Of a DNA stretch of 64,000 nucleotides, positions 11,281-22,759 are shown piece after piece. The notes under the pieces were generated by a model. It saw only the letters and a list, made by a program, of their open reading frames with translations, did not search any database and had not been told where the DNA came from. The position numbers and the translations under genes were made by a program. The stretch is from Amblyomma americanum (Eukaryota; Arthropoda; Arachnida; Ixodida; Ixodidae), in the NCBI RefSeq assembly GCF_052857255.1, contig NC_135498.1, forward strand, positions 113,647,223-113,711,222. Reading direction: 5' to 3'. Position 1 is the first letter of the stretch. The number at the start of each line of letters is the position of its first letter.

Positions 11281-14200
11281 GAAATAAATGCATCCAGTTA
11301 GTAGTCAGCTCTCGTGTGTGTCTGTCCTCTTCTTTCCACGTTTGTTTTGCTCTGTGTTCCTTGATAATGGTCACACTCACGCTTTGGCCGCTTCACTGAC
11401 ATCTAGGTTCTGGCATCATTCGCGTCCCTTGATTCTTTCGGTGCTTCTCTTCTTCCTTAGAGACACTTTCGGCCGCCTTGCAAAGTACATAATACCGCTG
11501 TGTTGAGAACATTAAATTAAAATATTTACTGCAGCTAAGTCAAATCCTTGTAGCATCATATATGTAGAGAAATGTTCATGATTTTTCACTTATCCGGTTT
11601 TGTTTTATAGGTGTAGAAAAACTACCGTCTAGCATTCAAACCGCAGAATGAACCTATGTAACCTCGACGAAGACGGCAATGATGTAGGTCCCTCACCGCA
11701 ATACTGAAGGAATTGATCAATGTAGGGTTCTTTTAGGTGTGCTGTTGACTAACCAATGCCGATATTTGCTCCACAGTGGGTTCAAGCAGCATTCGGAGAA
11801 GTGGAAAGTGTAGCCAAGCGGGATACCATTAGGACAGAAGCTGTGCTTCTTTAGGATACTTTTGGTTTCGGTATCCCAGTAAGCGGTATTTCTACTGTCA
11901 ACTTCACCTTGATTTCGGGATGACGTTCAACAAGGTTTCTCGAGAATTGTTGCTAAAATCATGTCATGTCGAACACTTTTCGCAAGGCATTATTGGCGGG
12001 GATTCGTTGTACATTTCACATGTAGACAGGGACAAACAACTTTCCTTACAAGTGTAATGGCACGTACCATTTGTATGGTTTCAATTCACGCGCACTGGAC
12101 ACCGTCCCCTAAGCAATATTTGTGAATCGTTTCATAAAATAATTTTACGCGACAGCTTAATTCTACTTTTCTGATGAAAGGCGCTTATAATCTACCCAAC
12201 ATATCTCTGAAGCTTACTTCAGCACGAACATTGGAAGCAATTTTGCCTACATGGATGACATCTTCAAGTTAAGTCATGCGCAGTAACCGGCCGCCGTGCC
12301 GGACGATGAGTGCGCATGTTCGGTCACGGGCTGCGGGGTCAAATTTTGCAAGATGCTGCAGGAGTTTGATCGCATGACCGGCCACCATCCTGAAATCTCG
12401 GACGGACAAGAAATGTTCGAAAGCCAGTAGTAAAGAGGTAGCGCTCTTAAAGATTTCTTCATATCTTCTTCATGAATACAGCCAAAAACGCAATGTTATT
12501 GACGTAGCAGATTCTGTGACGAGACACAAAAGATACTAAGCTTAACCAAAAAACTGGAATCTGCTAGACACATTACCTCCTTGACCGGAGCCTTCCTTTT
12601 ACCGTTCTGTCCTACGAGCTGGTGAACGCACTAGTTTGTGTAGCTGCTTTCTCGGCTTGACATGCCACAATCATAAACCGATTATCCTCTTCGAACTTTG
12701 CAGCGTGACCCGAGTCTTTCGCATCTTTATTTGTTTGACATCTTGCACTGTTGAGCCAGTTCCATTTTATGAACTGAGCGGTCTTCAATTGGACGTGCTT
12801 AACACCCCTTTGTTTGTTTTAGCCTTTAGCGACGCGTTCAGCCCTCTTCTCACCTTAATGTTCAGCTTCATAAGCTTCCCGTTGCCGACATAATAGAGCT
12901 CTTTGCTCCTCTCGAGTAAAACTTGGGAATTGTAGACGCTTTCTGTGTCTGCACTCTTAAAGCCTCGTTGTACGGCTGCACCAGTACTGCTGCAACGCAT
13001 TTGAAATCGCAGAGCGAAAAGATGATGGATGACGGATGTAGCAGTCCTTACAATTTCTATTTTCTCTTTAGTGTCATTGCGGTGCGGTATGCAAGCTGTA
13101 CTTTCTCACAGCAATTAGGGACACCATATGTAGCACAGACATCGACTTAGTCGCTCGGAGATTCATGCCGTACGTGTTCTGCTACAAACACAATGCACTG
13201 CCTGTTGTGGTAGCGACGGCCAAGTGGTCTGAGCCATCGCGAAATAAAAATTTCTCGCTGTCCTCTGTCGTTCCATTGATTACTGTTTATAGTCGTGGCA
13301 GGTTTTGTGCAATATATACGTCGGAATCATAGTCCGTCTTGGAAGGCGCCTGCTTTCGCGGTTAGTCTCGGCGCTGGTTTGGACGTTAAGTTTATCTTCA
13401 TTGCGGCACCACGTTTTAGTGGGCTTGTCATAAATGGAAGGCAAAGGCATGCAATGGCTAAATGCAAGAATACTTTGGTGCTCTTGCATGATAGGTAAAA
13501 TAAAAGAGAAGATGGCTTCCCTCACGGGATTCATTCTTCTGTGCCAGATCACATACGCCTGCTATTTAAAGCCTATTTTCTGCAACACCAATTGTGTAAC
13601 AGGCATTCTTTCCTTTTTAGCCAACTTAACAACAGGTACAAACAAGAGCCATGTTAGTTCTACTGAAATCATCTGACAATATCGAAGCGACTTTTCTTGC
13701 GGAGTGACAAGTTTTCAGAGTCCAGATGCCGAAACGATATTGAAAATACTATGAAAAGCTTCAGATACATGTACCGTCATTCAAAATCTTCCAGACATCA
13801 TACCAGATGCTTTTTTATACCTTCACAGATTTTTGCTTGAAAGATTGTGAGAGATAAGTCGGTGCAATGTGCGAAACGCGGGGAAGCCCGCTTAACGGTA
13901 CGTGGAAAGGTCAGATTGCACGTTCTAAAATTTGTACCATATTGCAGGCAAAGAAACAAAAACATGACTTGCCTCTCATACTGACGGCCAGCAAATTCAT
14001 ACTATAATATGAAGCCTAACATCAAAAATATACAAGTTGAGTAGTTATACTAGGTTTGTATTAATCAAATTTTGGAACTCTATCACGTATATAATTTTCG
14101 TCTTGCTATAAAATCAACCTGCAGATAGCAGCGGCAGTCTCTCACAGGTTTTTGAAACAAAAGCTGGAAACGTTAAAAAACATTTTCTCTGCTTGGCCAC

Positions 14201-14493
14201 TCAGCGGAGCGCTATAAGGAACTCGGCAACTACAAAAGTTGGTATAGGTAAGGAGAGAGTTTTTTTCATCGCAGCAAATATTTTTGTACTGGACCTCAAA
14301 TAATAGTGCCACAGCAGGCTTCAGAAACGAAAGTCTAGGAGCCTTGAAGGTGGCGCTGGTGACAAAACAGAGCTGTGTTTACAAAACAGAAACGTTTTGA
14401 CCCATTATGATCACATGTTACAACGATATTTTTTACAAGTATTCATGTACTACGTCACAAAAATTGAACATAAACATGGTTATAACTTTTCAG
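11281..14493. other. Intronic DNA, nothing firmly recognised
   Basis: AT-rich. The best non-repeat observation is an open + frame of 86 codons following a TTTAG acceptor-like site (13072-13332) that starts Cys-rich but does not follow the evasin cysteine pattern and has no donor. I do not call it. Confidence 0.4.
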
Positions 14494-14637
14494 GACATCG
14501 ACCTCAAAACAGCGCAAGAAATGAAGCGACACAAACTCTACAGTTGTCCAGTTGGGAAATGTCTACATGGAAAGTGCGAGCGCAGTGGCTTAAACGAAAC
14601 ATGCATACGTGAAGGCACGCTTGATAAAAATGAATAA
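14494..14637 (+). CDS. Evasin-like gene, terminal exon
   Basis: Begins in phase 0 after a tataacttttcag acceptor and ends at TAA (14635-14637). It encodes 47 residues. A Lys-rich helix-like lead (17 residues before the first cysteine) is followed by CPVGKC, LHGKC and an 8-residue gap to the final cysteine, i.e. C-x4-C-x4-C-x8-C, with the CPxGxCxxGxC core. That is the C-terminal signature of class A (8-cysteine) evasins. A second N-E-T sequon lies just before the last cysteine. The product is expected to be secreted in saliva and to bind CC-type chemokines of the host; that function is inferred from the family. A frame extending upstream of the acceptor to 14407 is open by chance and lies in the intron. 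Confidence 0.88.
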   Translation, partial: DIDLKTAQEMKRHKLYSCPVGKCLHGKCERSGLNETCIREGTLDKNE

Positions 14638-14753
14638 ATATTCCGATTCACTTGTGAGCCTGAATTCTGAATACTTTAATTTTCATTTCTCTCACTTTAA
14701 CTTACAGGCTTCAGATGCAAGTGCTTCAGATACAAGCACAAATACTGAATAAA
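14633..14753 (+). promoter_or_regulatory. Polyadenylation signals after the evasin-like gene
   Basis: AATAAA occurs at 14633-14638, overlapping the stop codon, and again at 14748-14753. The second leaves a 3' UTR of ordinary length and is the likelier functional signal. Both are seen directly; use is inferred. Confidence 0.5.
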
Positions 14754-15334
14754 TGCATAGCGAAAATGGCGTTATTCAGACCAGCGTTCTTCAGACTGTT
14801 GTCCAGATATTTGTAATGCCATCATAGCTGCATACATTTTGTGGGTTTTGAAAGACAAAGAGGTATACCGGGCGCTAATTATTGAAGCAAAACGTGTACT
14901 CTATCCCCATAACCTGCGGAAAAGTTTGCACCGGGCAAACAAGCCCATGTTTGAACAAACGCCTCACAGAGCTGGCAACCCCTGTCGGTTATGTACAGGA
15001 AACAACATGGCCTTGCATGTAAAAAAAGGCTGTAACTGTTTATCTTCATTTCATCGCACAAAATTTATTGGCAGGGGAAAAACTAGACAAGAACGCGGCT
15101 TCTAGAGGCATTTCGAATCAAAAATAATTAGCTGACATGCATAAGCGAGCCGTCCGCAGTTATCACCGAGAAAAAGGGCAGTTTTTTATCTGGTGTTATT
15201 CATAACCTCACTACGTCTTTTTAGCATTTGCGTTTGCGCAGGAAGGTGGTTTCAAGCACAAGGTTTTGCCAGTATAAATCAGTTGTAAGCTCGGCGAAGA
15301 TGTGTAGGAATGTGTTTCCTGTAGTTCTGCTTCT

Positions 15335-16665
15335 TTTTGTCACTGCTTCTTTTTCTTAGTAGACATTAAACAAATGGCCCAGCAGTTTACTCTTATGAGC
15401 AAGTTGGAGAGTTTAGATTGTAACAGTTTCTAAAAGCGGCGTCCGCCGGCTAGAAGGACCTACCTCTCCTCTCTAGACGCCAGCTATGCGCAAACTGATG
15501 GGCTTTTGCGAACTCGCCGAGGGTGAAAGAGGTCGCGCGTTCTGAACAGCGTTTTCCTCCCGGCACACACAGCCATGGTCCATTTAGGGTGGCTGATTAA
15601 TCATTGGGCGGAGGCAAAAGGGGTGAAGCCTGGAGTCGAGTGCATGCCCAAAGGTTTTGCTTGCACATTTGTACACCGTCATTTTCTTGTAGACATGAAC
15701 CAAATGACCCAGCAATTCACTCTTCTGAGCAAGTTGGAGACTAAAGTGTAACAGTTTCTAAAAGCGGCGTCCACCAGCTAGAAGAACCTACCTCTCCTCT
15801 CTAGACGCCAGCTATGCGCAAACTGATTGGCTTTTGCGAACTCGCCGAGGGCGAAGAGGTCGCGCGTTCTGAACAGCGTTTTCCTCCCGGCACACACAGC
15901 CAAGGTTCGTTTAGGGTGGCTGAATCATCAGTGGGTGGAGTGAAAAGGGGCGAAGCCTGGAGTCGGGTGTGTGCCCGAATGTGTTGCTTGCACATTCATA
16001 CTCCATCATTTCCTAGTAGACATGAACCAAGTGGCCCAGCAATTGACTCTTCTGAGCAAGATGGAGACTTTTGAGTGTAAAAGTTTCCACAGGGGCATCC
16101 ACCGGGTAGAAGAACCTACGACTCATTCTATCTAGACGCCAGCAATGCGCAAACTGATTGGCTCCGTCGAGCCCGCCGAGGGCGAAAAGGTCGCGCGTTC
16201 TCAGCAGCTTTTTCCTCCAGGCACGCAGAGCCAAGGTCCACGTAGGGTGGTTGAATCATCAGTGGGCGGTGGGGAAAAGGGAGAAGCCTGGAGTCGAGTG
16301 CATGCCCAAAGGTGTTCCTTGCGCAGTTGTACACTATCATTTCCTAGTAGACATGAACCAAATGGCCCAGCAATTCACTCTTCTGAGCAAATTGGAGACT
16401 TTAGAGCGTAACAGTTTCTACAAGGGGCGTCCATCGGCTAGAAGAACCCTCCACTCCTATCTAGACGCCAGCTATGCGCAAACTGATTGGCTCCATCAAA
16501 CTCGCCGAAGGCAAAGAGGTCGGTCATTCTCAACAGCATTTTCCTCCCGGCACACACAGCCATATTCCGCCTAAGGTGGTTCAATCGTCTGTGGCCGGAG
16601 TGAAAAAAGGGGAAGCCTGGAGTCGTGTGTGTGGCCAAAAGTTTCTTGCCCTTTAGTGCTTCATC
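15335..16665. repeat. Tandem array, four copies of a ~330-bp unit
   Basis: The anchor AGACAT(T/G)AA.CAA.TG.CCCAGCA recurs at 15361, 15691, 16018 and 16349, giving periods of 330, 327 and 331. Each unit also carries ctagacgccagc.atgcgcaa and a cctggagtcg block. Divergence between units is roughly 5-15 percent by eye. Because the period is near a multiple of three, each copy has a similar short open frame beginning MRKLIG, but the first copy is frameshifted and there is no start-context, splice or domain evidence of coding. Satellite-like, function unknown. Confidence 0.92.
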
Positions 16666-17066
16666 CTTTCCAGTGTCGTAACCTAGTGAAAAAGAGCAAA
16701 TTTTGATTGTTGTATAAAACCGCTACCAGCCCTCAAAGGCTGGAATTGTGCTCTTTAAAATTGATAGTTTGATCATAAAACGAAAGTGAGAACTAGCCAC
16801 GAACAAAAACATAATTCTTCCTGCAGGACCCGCGGGGAACTTACACACAGAACACTAATTTTCTCTAAAAAACAGCGTGATCAAATTATGACTCGATGCC
16901 TTGGCGCAAACCGTGTAATGCCATGCACCTCCCTTGGATTCGTGCAGCTCTCATTCTGCCCGCCGGAGCACGCACTATTGCTTTGAACGGCTGGCAAACG
17001 TGATCGTCCTGGTGATTCTATTGCCCATCATTATCACTTACGTATTACGAACGTTTCCCTTTTCAG

Positions 17067-17248
17067 GAAATGTGAAATTTGGATTAGACTCCTGTCCAAA
17101 CTGGTCCTATTGGAAGGACTCGTCTTTTATCAGAGCATTTCCTGCAGGAGTGGAAAGAACAGAACGAATTACTCACGGAGGAGTTCGCTTTCGTGAAACT
17201 AAATTCCTGTATGTTGTTGGGCCAGAAGTACAGCCGATGTTTGTGTAA
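17067..17248 (+). other. Possible terminal coding exon, unidentified
   Basis: A pyrimidine tract acgtttcccttttcag precedes an open frame (after two bases) that ends at TAA 17246-17248. It includes SCPNWSYWKD and RFRETKFLYVVGPEVQPMFV. The same frame is also open upstream, where it would encode a hydrophobic stretch of about 20 residues, so the acceptor may be fortuitous. I do not recognise the family. A host gene exon or a transposon relic are both possible. Confidence 0.22.
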
Positions 17249-19330
17249 TACACCGTGCCTGTTAAACTGCCGATTATTCATGGGCAGCTGAGCAGATGAA
17301 TCCAGCGATGGTAGGTTTTGCTCGCAGGTAGGCGTCTTATACAAGATAATTGAACGCGTCTACGTAAAACTGCTAGTAGTGAACAGCTAGAGAGATACTT
17401 GCGTACATGCAACAGAAAAAGCCGATCGTGACGCCGTGGTTGCTTATGCACGACCCCTCACCACCATTCCCTCGGACATCACGTGTGCCGTGACGCCGTA
17501 CCGCAGCTATTGCTAATAAAATATATTGCTGCTATTAGGATCACTAAGTTGAGTTTGTACACTCGATAAACTCATTCACCTTCCCACTCGCAATATCTTT
17601 AACCGAACAGGCTACTTGCACCATTGTGTATACATGTATTAACACAATCGATAATTTTACCGTAATAAGGCTTTCAAGAATTCGTAACAGTAGCATTTTA
17701 GCTCCACTTAAAGCTGTTAATTCCTTGTCACCTTAATTTTAACTCATTCATGAGGGTGACTACTGAAATCGTTCTGAAACCGTATCACGGATATTTTGTC
17801 GTGTGTCGGGTACTGGCATTCTAAAGGGCGGCATTCTAGCAAGGCTATGGGCTTGCGTTGTGTTTGCGCGCCTTCTTCCTTACAAAACTCACTTTAGCTT
17901 TTATTTTGGAACAGTGAGGTCTTAGCCGTCGTTGCAATATCGAAACGCTGCGTGCTGCGCTCTCCCAGCATAGTTCGCCGTGACCAGGCCTTCCCCTTCG
18001 CGACAGGACATCTACAAACGCGAGTCATATATGTATACTGAAACCTGTGGAGTCATTACTTGCATTGGCGGATGGCAGCCTTGAAGGCTCTGCACGTGGT
18101 TGCGGCCGCAAATTATGACAGGCTTAATGTCATATAGCAGTAAGCCCAATAAACTTAGTTGCGCCGGCCGTGACTCCCTTCATTTTACCTTTTTAATTAG
18201 TGTCGCCAGTATTAGCCGAATGGAACTTAAAAACAAACCGTCGACTTGACATCGCTCTCAAACCTGCTTGCCGTTCGTCGATTAAATCATTCGTTTATGT
18301 TAGTTATCTCTCAAGGCCAAGTCATTACAAAGAGGCAATGCTGAAAAAGTGATAAAGGAACACATATGAAAATATATAAATCTAAATATACGGTAAATCT
18401 ATATATAACTTGAGAAAAAGGCTCAATATACCATGTTATCTGAAGAAGCGCAAAACAAGTCAGTTTTAGTTAATATTAGCAAGTTCTGCGGTAAGACGCT
18501 TTCATTCTCGTGCGGTAAAGAGTAGTAATGACTGAACTAAAGTTTTTGATTTTGGTGATAAAGGCCCACTTGTTGATGATAGTTGATACGAATCAGAGAG
18601 GCACCGAGAGCAAGGGATTAACGGATGAGATGATGGTGCAGTGTAAGGTAATGGTGAGATTTGTGCAACAGGCTTTGACAATTTTGTGTGCAATAATAAA
18701 GATGAAATATGGCGTACGGATTTCATGTTTCTTGCAACATCGACACTTTTTGTAGCAGCGCTGCAATACCGTCTGCTATCACTCTGTGTCGTTTCCTGAG
18801 AGTAGCGTCCTCACTTGAAGCAGCCCACAGGGCCACTCATATCAGTTTTGGTATCGATTTAAACAATTGTGTTTATTTAATGTTATTTCTTCTCTGTTGA
18901 ACTCCAATGTTATCGTTTTCTAGTGTGAGGGAACTAAGCAATATAAAGCAACCATAAAATTAGCACGACAAAAATTAACGGAGGGCACTTAAAACAACCT
19001 ACGCTCTGTGAATGCGAAAGTCTTCGGGTGTTCGGTTTCGGAGATTGTGCCCTACCATAATGTAGTAGCCAGCCAAGCTGATCCTTTCTCTTTTCTCTTT
19101 TATTTTCTCTTTGCAACAAAAAATGTGGCTGTCTACTGCCCCACTCTGCAGCTGTATACACTGTAAGTGGGCGGAGGATTTTTCAAGCCGCAAATGTACG
19201 ACTTTTCCCTCCACCTCCTTCCACTTCATTGTTGAGAATAAAACTTGTATGTATGTATGTATCTGTTCGCATCACACAAAGGGAAGTTGATAAAGACGAC
19301 GACTACATTCAAACCAGCGCGAGAGGCCAG
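17249..19330. other. Intergenic DNA, nothing recognised
   Basis: AT-rich with short, unsupported open frames on both strands. A short TGTA microsatellite lies at about 19247-19262. Confidence 0.45.
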
Positions 19331-20370
19331 TTTTTTTTGTAAACATGATTTATTGCATCAGGCCATCAATGTGCGAAGGTTTGATGAAGGATGCAGTAAT
19401 TTTTAAAGTAATCGAAAAATGTTAGCTGTTAATATAAAGTCTAGTAGTGACCGATGCTATGGTCCGAGCGTCCAGGCAATAATGAAGAAGGGTTGCTCTG
19501 TGAAAGACCCTACCGTCAGGTGCGGGATACTTGTAGGCATGAGGGCTGGGCAGTCCCACAGTAAATGGTGAATGTCAGCTTCAATGTCCTCCCGTTTGTA
19601 TATTGGACAGCCAGCTGAGGAAAGAAATGTCGACACTGGGGCCACTTCCGAGTGATGGCAGGTATGAAAGAAAACCACACTCGGACCTTCCGAAGCGCGG
19701 GTAAAACCGCGAGGGAGGCCTACCGCACACAGAGGGACGAGAGCACGTGTGCGGTGCCCGAGGTGTTCCTTTATTGATAATAGAATGGTAAAGTTATCCA
19801 AAAAGCGGAGTCGAGGCAATGATGAGGCTGCAGTCATTTCAGGGGTCGCTAAATCTGCCTAGCTTTGAGAGGTGCGAGGATACCGAGGGACCCACTGGAT
19901 ATGTACTGGCTGTGAGATGCGTGTCACGAGCCGCTGGATGTCCTTATATATCGTTCTTCAGCAGCTAACACGTCGTAGCAACCGGACTAATTGAAGGGCG
20001 TCAGTGCAGATGACAACGCGGGCCGCAGGCAGCATAGCTGTGGCGGCCACGGCGCTGAGTGCCTTTTGCAGTGCAACGACCTTAGCCCAAAAGGACGAGG
20101 TGGTTCCGTAAGTTGAAACCTGGAGGTTAAATGTAGGGCAGTAGATTGGTCTTGTTGCTTCGCAGGCTTGCATGCTTGGTTTTATGTAGACGACAATAGA
20201 CACTTCAGGTAGGCAAGCATCCTGTTCTTCAACTTTCTGACATAGAAACAATGCCAAGTTAGCAGATGTTGCTCGGCATTTATCTGCTGGCTTGTCGCTG
20301 AGCTGTACAAATTTCCAGTTGGGAATAACTGGCGTTTATGGCGGAAGAATGAAGTGTGACATTGCATAAG
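19331..20370 (-). mobile_element. LINE 3' end with RNase H and zinc-finger region
   Basis: On the minus strand, an RNase H-like segment (FWAKVVALQKALSAV and VVICTDALQLVRLLRR, the TD being the expected catalytic Asp) is followed, after stops and frame changes, by a C-terminal CPIYKRED-x5-HHLLWDCP block. This CxxC...HxxxxC-like array is typical of jockey/I/CR1-type LINE ORF2 C-termini. The 3' end is marked by AATAAA and an A8 tail (T run 19331-19338 on +). It is 5'-truncated around 20370, next to the gag copy of the neighbouring LTR element. Confidence 0.7.
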
Positions 20371-20436
20371 GCTTCAGTGCATGCGTGGAGTGCGATATAT
20401 TGGCCTTAAGGCTTCGACCGTCACGGCGCTGCTGCT

Positions 20437-21036
20437 CTAACTCATCAATAGTGTTGAGCCCCGTGAAATAGTGAAACCCTCTCCCGTAAGGCTTAATTTT
20501 TTTAAGAGTGCCTTTTTGAATTTATCATAGTCCATGGAATCAGCAGCAGGCATCCATCCAAACACATTCAGCTCCTCTCCGCCTAAACACATGCTCAATG
20601 CCGTGGCCCATTCACTGCACTCCCAGCCTTGCCCCAAAGCTATCCGCTCGAATCGTTGCAGATATGCGTCCAGATCATCTCTTTTGTCATCGAATGGAGC
20701 CATCAGCTTCCTTGGACAAATTCTGGCCGCTCTAGGAGATTCTCTACCCGCTAAGGAATGCTCATCACTGTCCGTGATCTCTTCATATCCTCCCGCGACA
20801 TGCGCCTGTTTCCACAAAAGAAACTCCTCTCGTTCTATGCTTCTTTTATCCTGTTCTTCTGCCTCGCGAGCTCTTCTATCTTGTCGCTCTTCTGCTTCAC
20901 GATAACTTTTCTCTTCTCGCCCTTCTGCCTCGCGAGCGTCCGCGCGTTCTTGCGCCATTCCCTCTCTCTGCCTCTTTCCCTCCTCCTCATAGAGATGCAT
21001 CGCCTCTTCCTCTGTATCAGTAACTTATTATGATCC
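20437..21036 (-). pseudogene. Second gag copy fused after integrase
   Basis: Encodes an Arg/Glu-rich coiled-coil segment leading to EEFLLWKQAHVAGGYEEITD, CPRKLMAPFDDKRDDLDAYL and FERIALGQGWECSEWA, a gag capsid-like region. It is a paralogue of the gag at 23.3-23.8 kb (EEFLLWKKAHFEGGYEEITD; CPRKLMALFDDKGDVLDAYL). It is open to 20437 then truncated. It lies immediately downstream of the integrase end of the same element, where RT would be expected, so the junction near 21036 is a rearrangement breakpoint. In one minus-strand frame integrase reads straight across into gag sequence out of gag frame. Confidence 0.8.
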
Positions 21037-22000
21037 GTGGGTAGCAGGATGAGAACCTTGTCGCCAGCATTCAGGTTTCTGTGAGTGGCTTCCTTGTCAT
21101 AGTAGCCCTTATAGCGTTCGCGCGCCCTTTCCAGGCATTGATGTGCAAGCCTGCATGTTTCTTCCAACTTGTCCCGAAACTCAAGAACGTATGTGTATGT
21201 TGTCTTGAGATCTGATACATTCTCCTTATCAGCCTACAGCTTCTTGAGTATTGTAAGTGGACCTCTAACGGTTCTCCCATACATCTCGAAGGGCGAGAAC
21301 CCAAGACTCGTTTGCGGTACTTCGCGGTAAGCGAACAAAAGAGCTGGAAGATATCTGTCCCAATCAATAGGTCTCTCCTGCACATTTTCATGATCATGTT
21401 TTTGAGGGTGCCGTTGAACCGCTCTACAAGCCCATTACACATGTGATGGTAAGACGTGGTCAGTAACTGCCTTACTGACAAAGCGCGGTTAACCTCCTTC
21501 ATTAGTTCCGATGTGAAGTTCGAGCCCCGGTCACCCAAAACTTTCCTCTGGAACCCATAACGCGAAAACATTTCCGCGAGAACCTCCGCCACGTGGATAC
21601 TGTCAATAGTTCTCAGTGGAATAGCGTCTGGATAACGAGTGGCCACGTCAACCAGAGTAAGTTCATATCTATTGCCTTTGGCGGATACTGAAGAAATTGG
21701 CTTCACAATATGAATAGCCACTCGCTGAAACGGTAGGTCGATGGCTGACATCTTGCCCAGAGGTACGTGACCAACTGTTCCCTTCGGAACTGCGCGCTGG
21801 CACACGTCACGTGAGCGCACAAAGCGCTTAACGTCACGCTTAACGTCACTCCGGCCAAAAGCACTCCTCGGTGATCCTAGACACCGTTTTTTGAACACAC
21901 TGGTGTCCGGCCATAATGGTGTCATGTCCTAAGCATAGCACGGTCTCTCGCATACCTCTCGGTAACACCAGCTGTTAGACCCGCCTTCCTGAACTAAATA
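21037..22000 (-). pseudogene. Ty3-class integrase lying directly after protease
   Basis: Catalyses cDNA insertion in intact relatives. Visible parts in order: a degraded zinc-binding region (HDTIMAGHQ, then VCQRAVPKG) with stops, then a core with FQRVAIHIVKPI (first catalytic Asp replaced by His in VAIHI), VLGDRGSNFTSELMKEVNRA (second Asp), and CNGLVERFNGTLKNMIMKMC (catalytic Glu). The C-terminal part (LNAGDKVLILLPTDHNKLL) ends abruptly at the breakpoint before any GPF/Y module. The lost first Asp, stops and frameshifts make it inactive. No RT or RNase H lies between this and protease. Confidence 0.85.
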
Positions 22001-22030
22001 TGCATTCCCTGTGCAGAAGACCATTTACCA

Positions 22031-22700
22031 TTAATATTCGAAGCACGTACGACTCTTCTTTCTTTTCAATTTTTCCCCGACTCTTTCGAAGCAGGCCTTC
22101 AAGCTCTGGTCTTGTTTTTGCCTAATTGCAATTTCGCCCGGTGTTACGCTCAGGCACATCGCAACACGAGTAGAGAGCGGACGCTGCGTTGCTCGGGCTG
22201 TCGCTTGAACTCTTGTCTCCACTGTCGACGAGAAACTGACTGCACCCGTCTGAGCTGTCGCGGGCCTTTCCTCCATCGGATCTTGTTCAGCGGCGAGCAT
22301 CCTCCACTCGGGGTCGCGGTCTTCAACACTTCTTGCACCCGTAATGTTTCCCAAGATGAGATCGTAGATGGGTTGGACTACGCATTTTGCCACTACCTGC
22401 CCCGTATAATATGGCGCGGACACTAAAATCCTGGCTTCAGGAAGGTATCTTACTGTGCTATCTACAATCGTGACGGCCGACGCTTCCCCTGTAAGATCCT
22501 CGTCCTTCACCAGGCTTCTCCGAAGCAAAGCTGTGCTGGCTCCGCTGTCTCTAAGCACCAATATAGGACGGTCCTCTATTTGCCCAAACACCACCGGCAT
22601 TGCTGCTTTCGACTTGTGTGTTCCATTCACTGCCTCATTTTTCAGCGGCGTTTGCTCTCCTTTCAGCTGTGGAACTTCGGGTGGCGTGACAAGTTCTATC
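22031..22700 (-). pseudogene. Retrotransposon aspartic protease region
   Basis: An open frame of about 250 codons. RPILVLRDSGASTALLRRSL has the catalytic Asp in a DSGA motif, and a later IYDLILGN block is the expected hydrophobic-hydrophobic-Gly segment closing the retropepsin fold. The downstream part (QDQSLKACFERV, ending RTCFEY) resembles the linker before integrase in related elements, not RT. The stop at 22031 and the broken frame after it suggest decay. Confidence 0.75.
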
Positions 22701-22759
22701 CCAGAGTCGAGAACGCATGCAGTTTGGTCCTGCGTTCTGTACCGGGATTCATCCAGAAT

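Larger units (their letters stand above)
3037..14493 (+). other. Long last intron of the evasin-like gene
   Basis: About 11.5 kb between the gtaagt donor after 3036 and the tataacttttcag acceptor before 14494. The whole stretch holds transposon debris, microsatellite and foldback repeats listed separately, plus AT-rich filler in which I see no other convincing coding exon. If the two flanking exons belong to different paralogues rather than one gene, the missing partner exons should be here, but no second cysteine-patterned exon was found. Confidence 0.6.

Noticed and set aside
13072..13332. 86-codon open + frame after a TTTAG acceptor
   Set aside because: Starts Cys-rich but does not match evasin spacing, has no donor or family; within chance expectation.
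14700..14755. cttacag followed by a short FRCKCFRYK-coding stretch, reminiscent of the evasin cysteine exon
   Set aside because: Only a dozen codons before a stop, no donor, wrong cysteine spacing; similarity is limited to ggcttcagatgc.
15335..16665. CRISPR-like array
   Set aside because: Units are 330 bp, contiguous and diverged, with no short repeat and unique spacer pattern.
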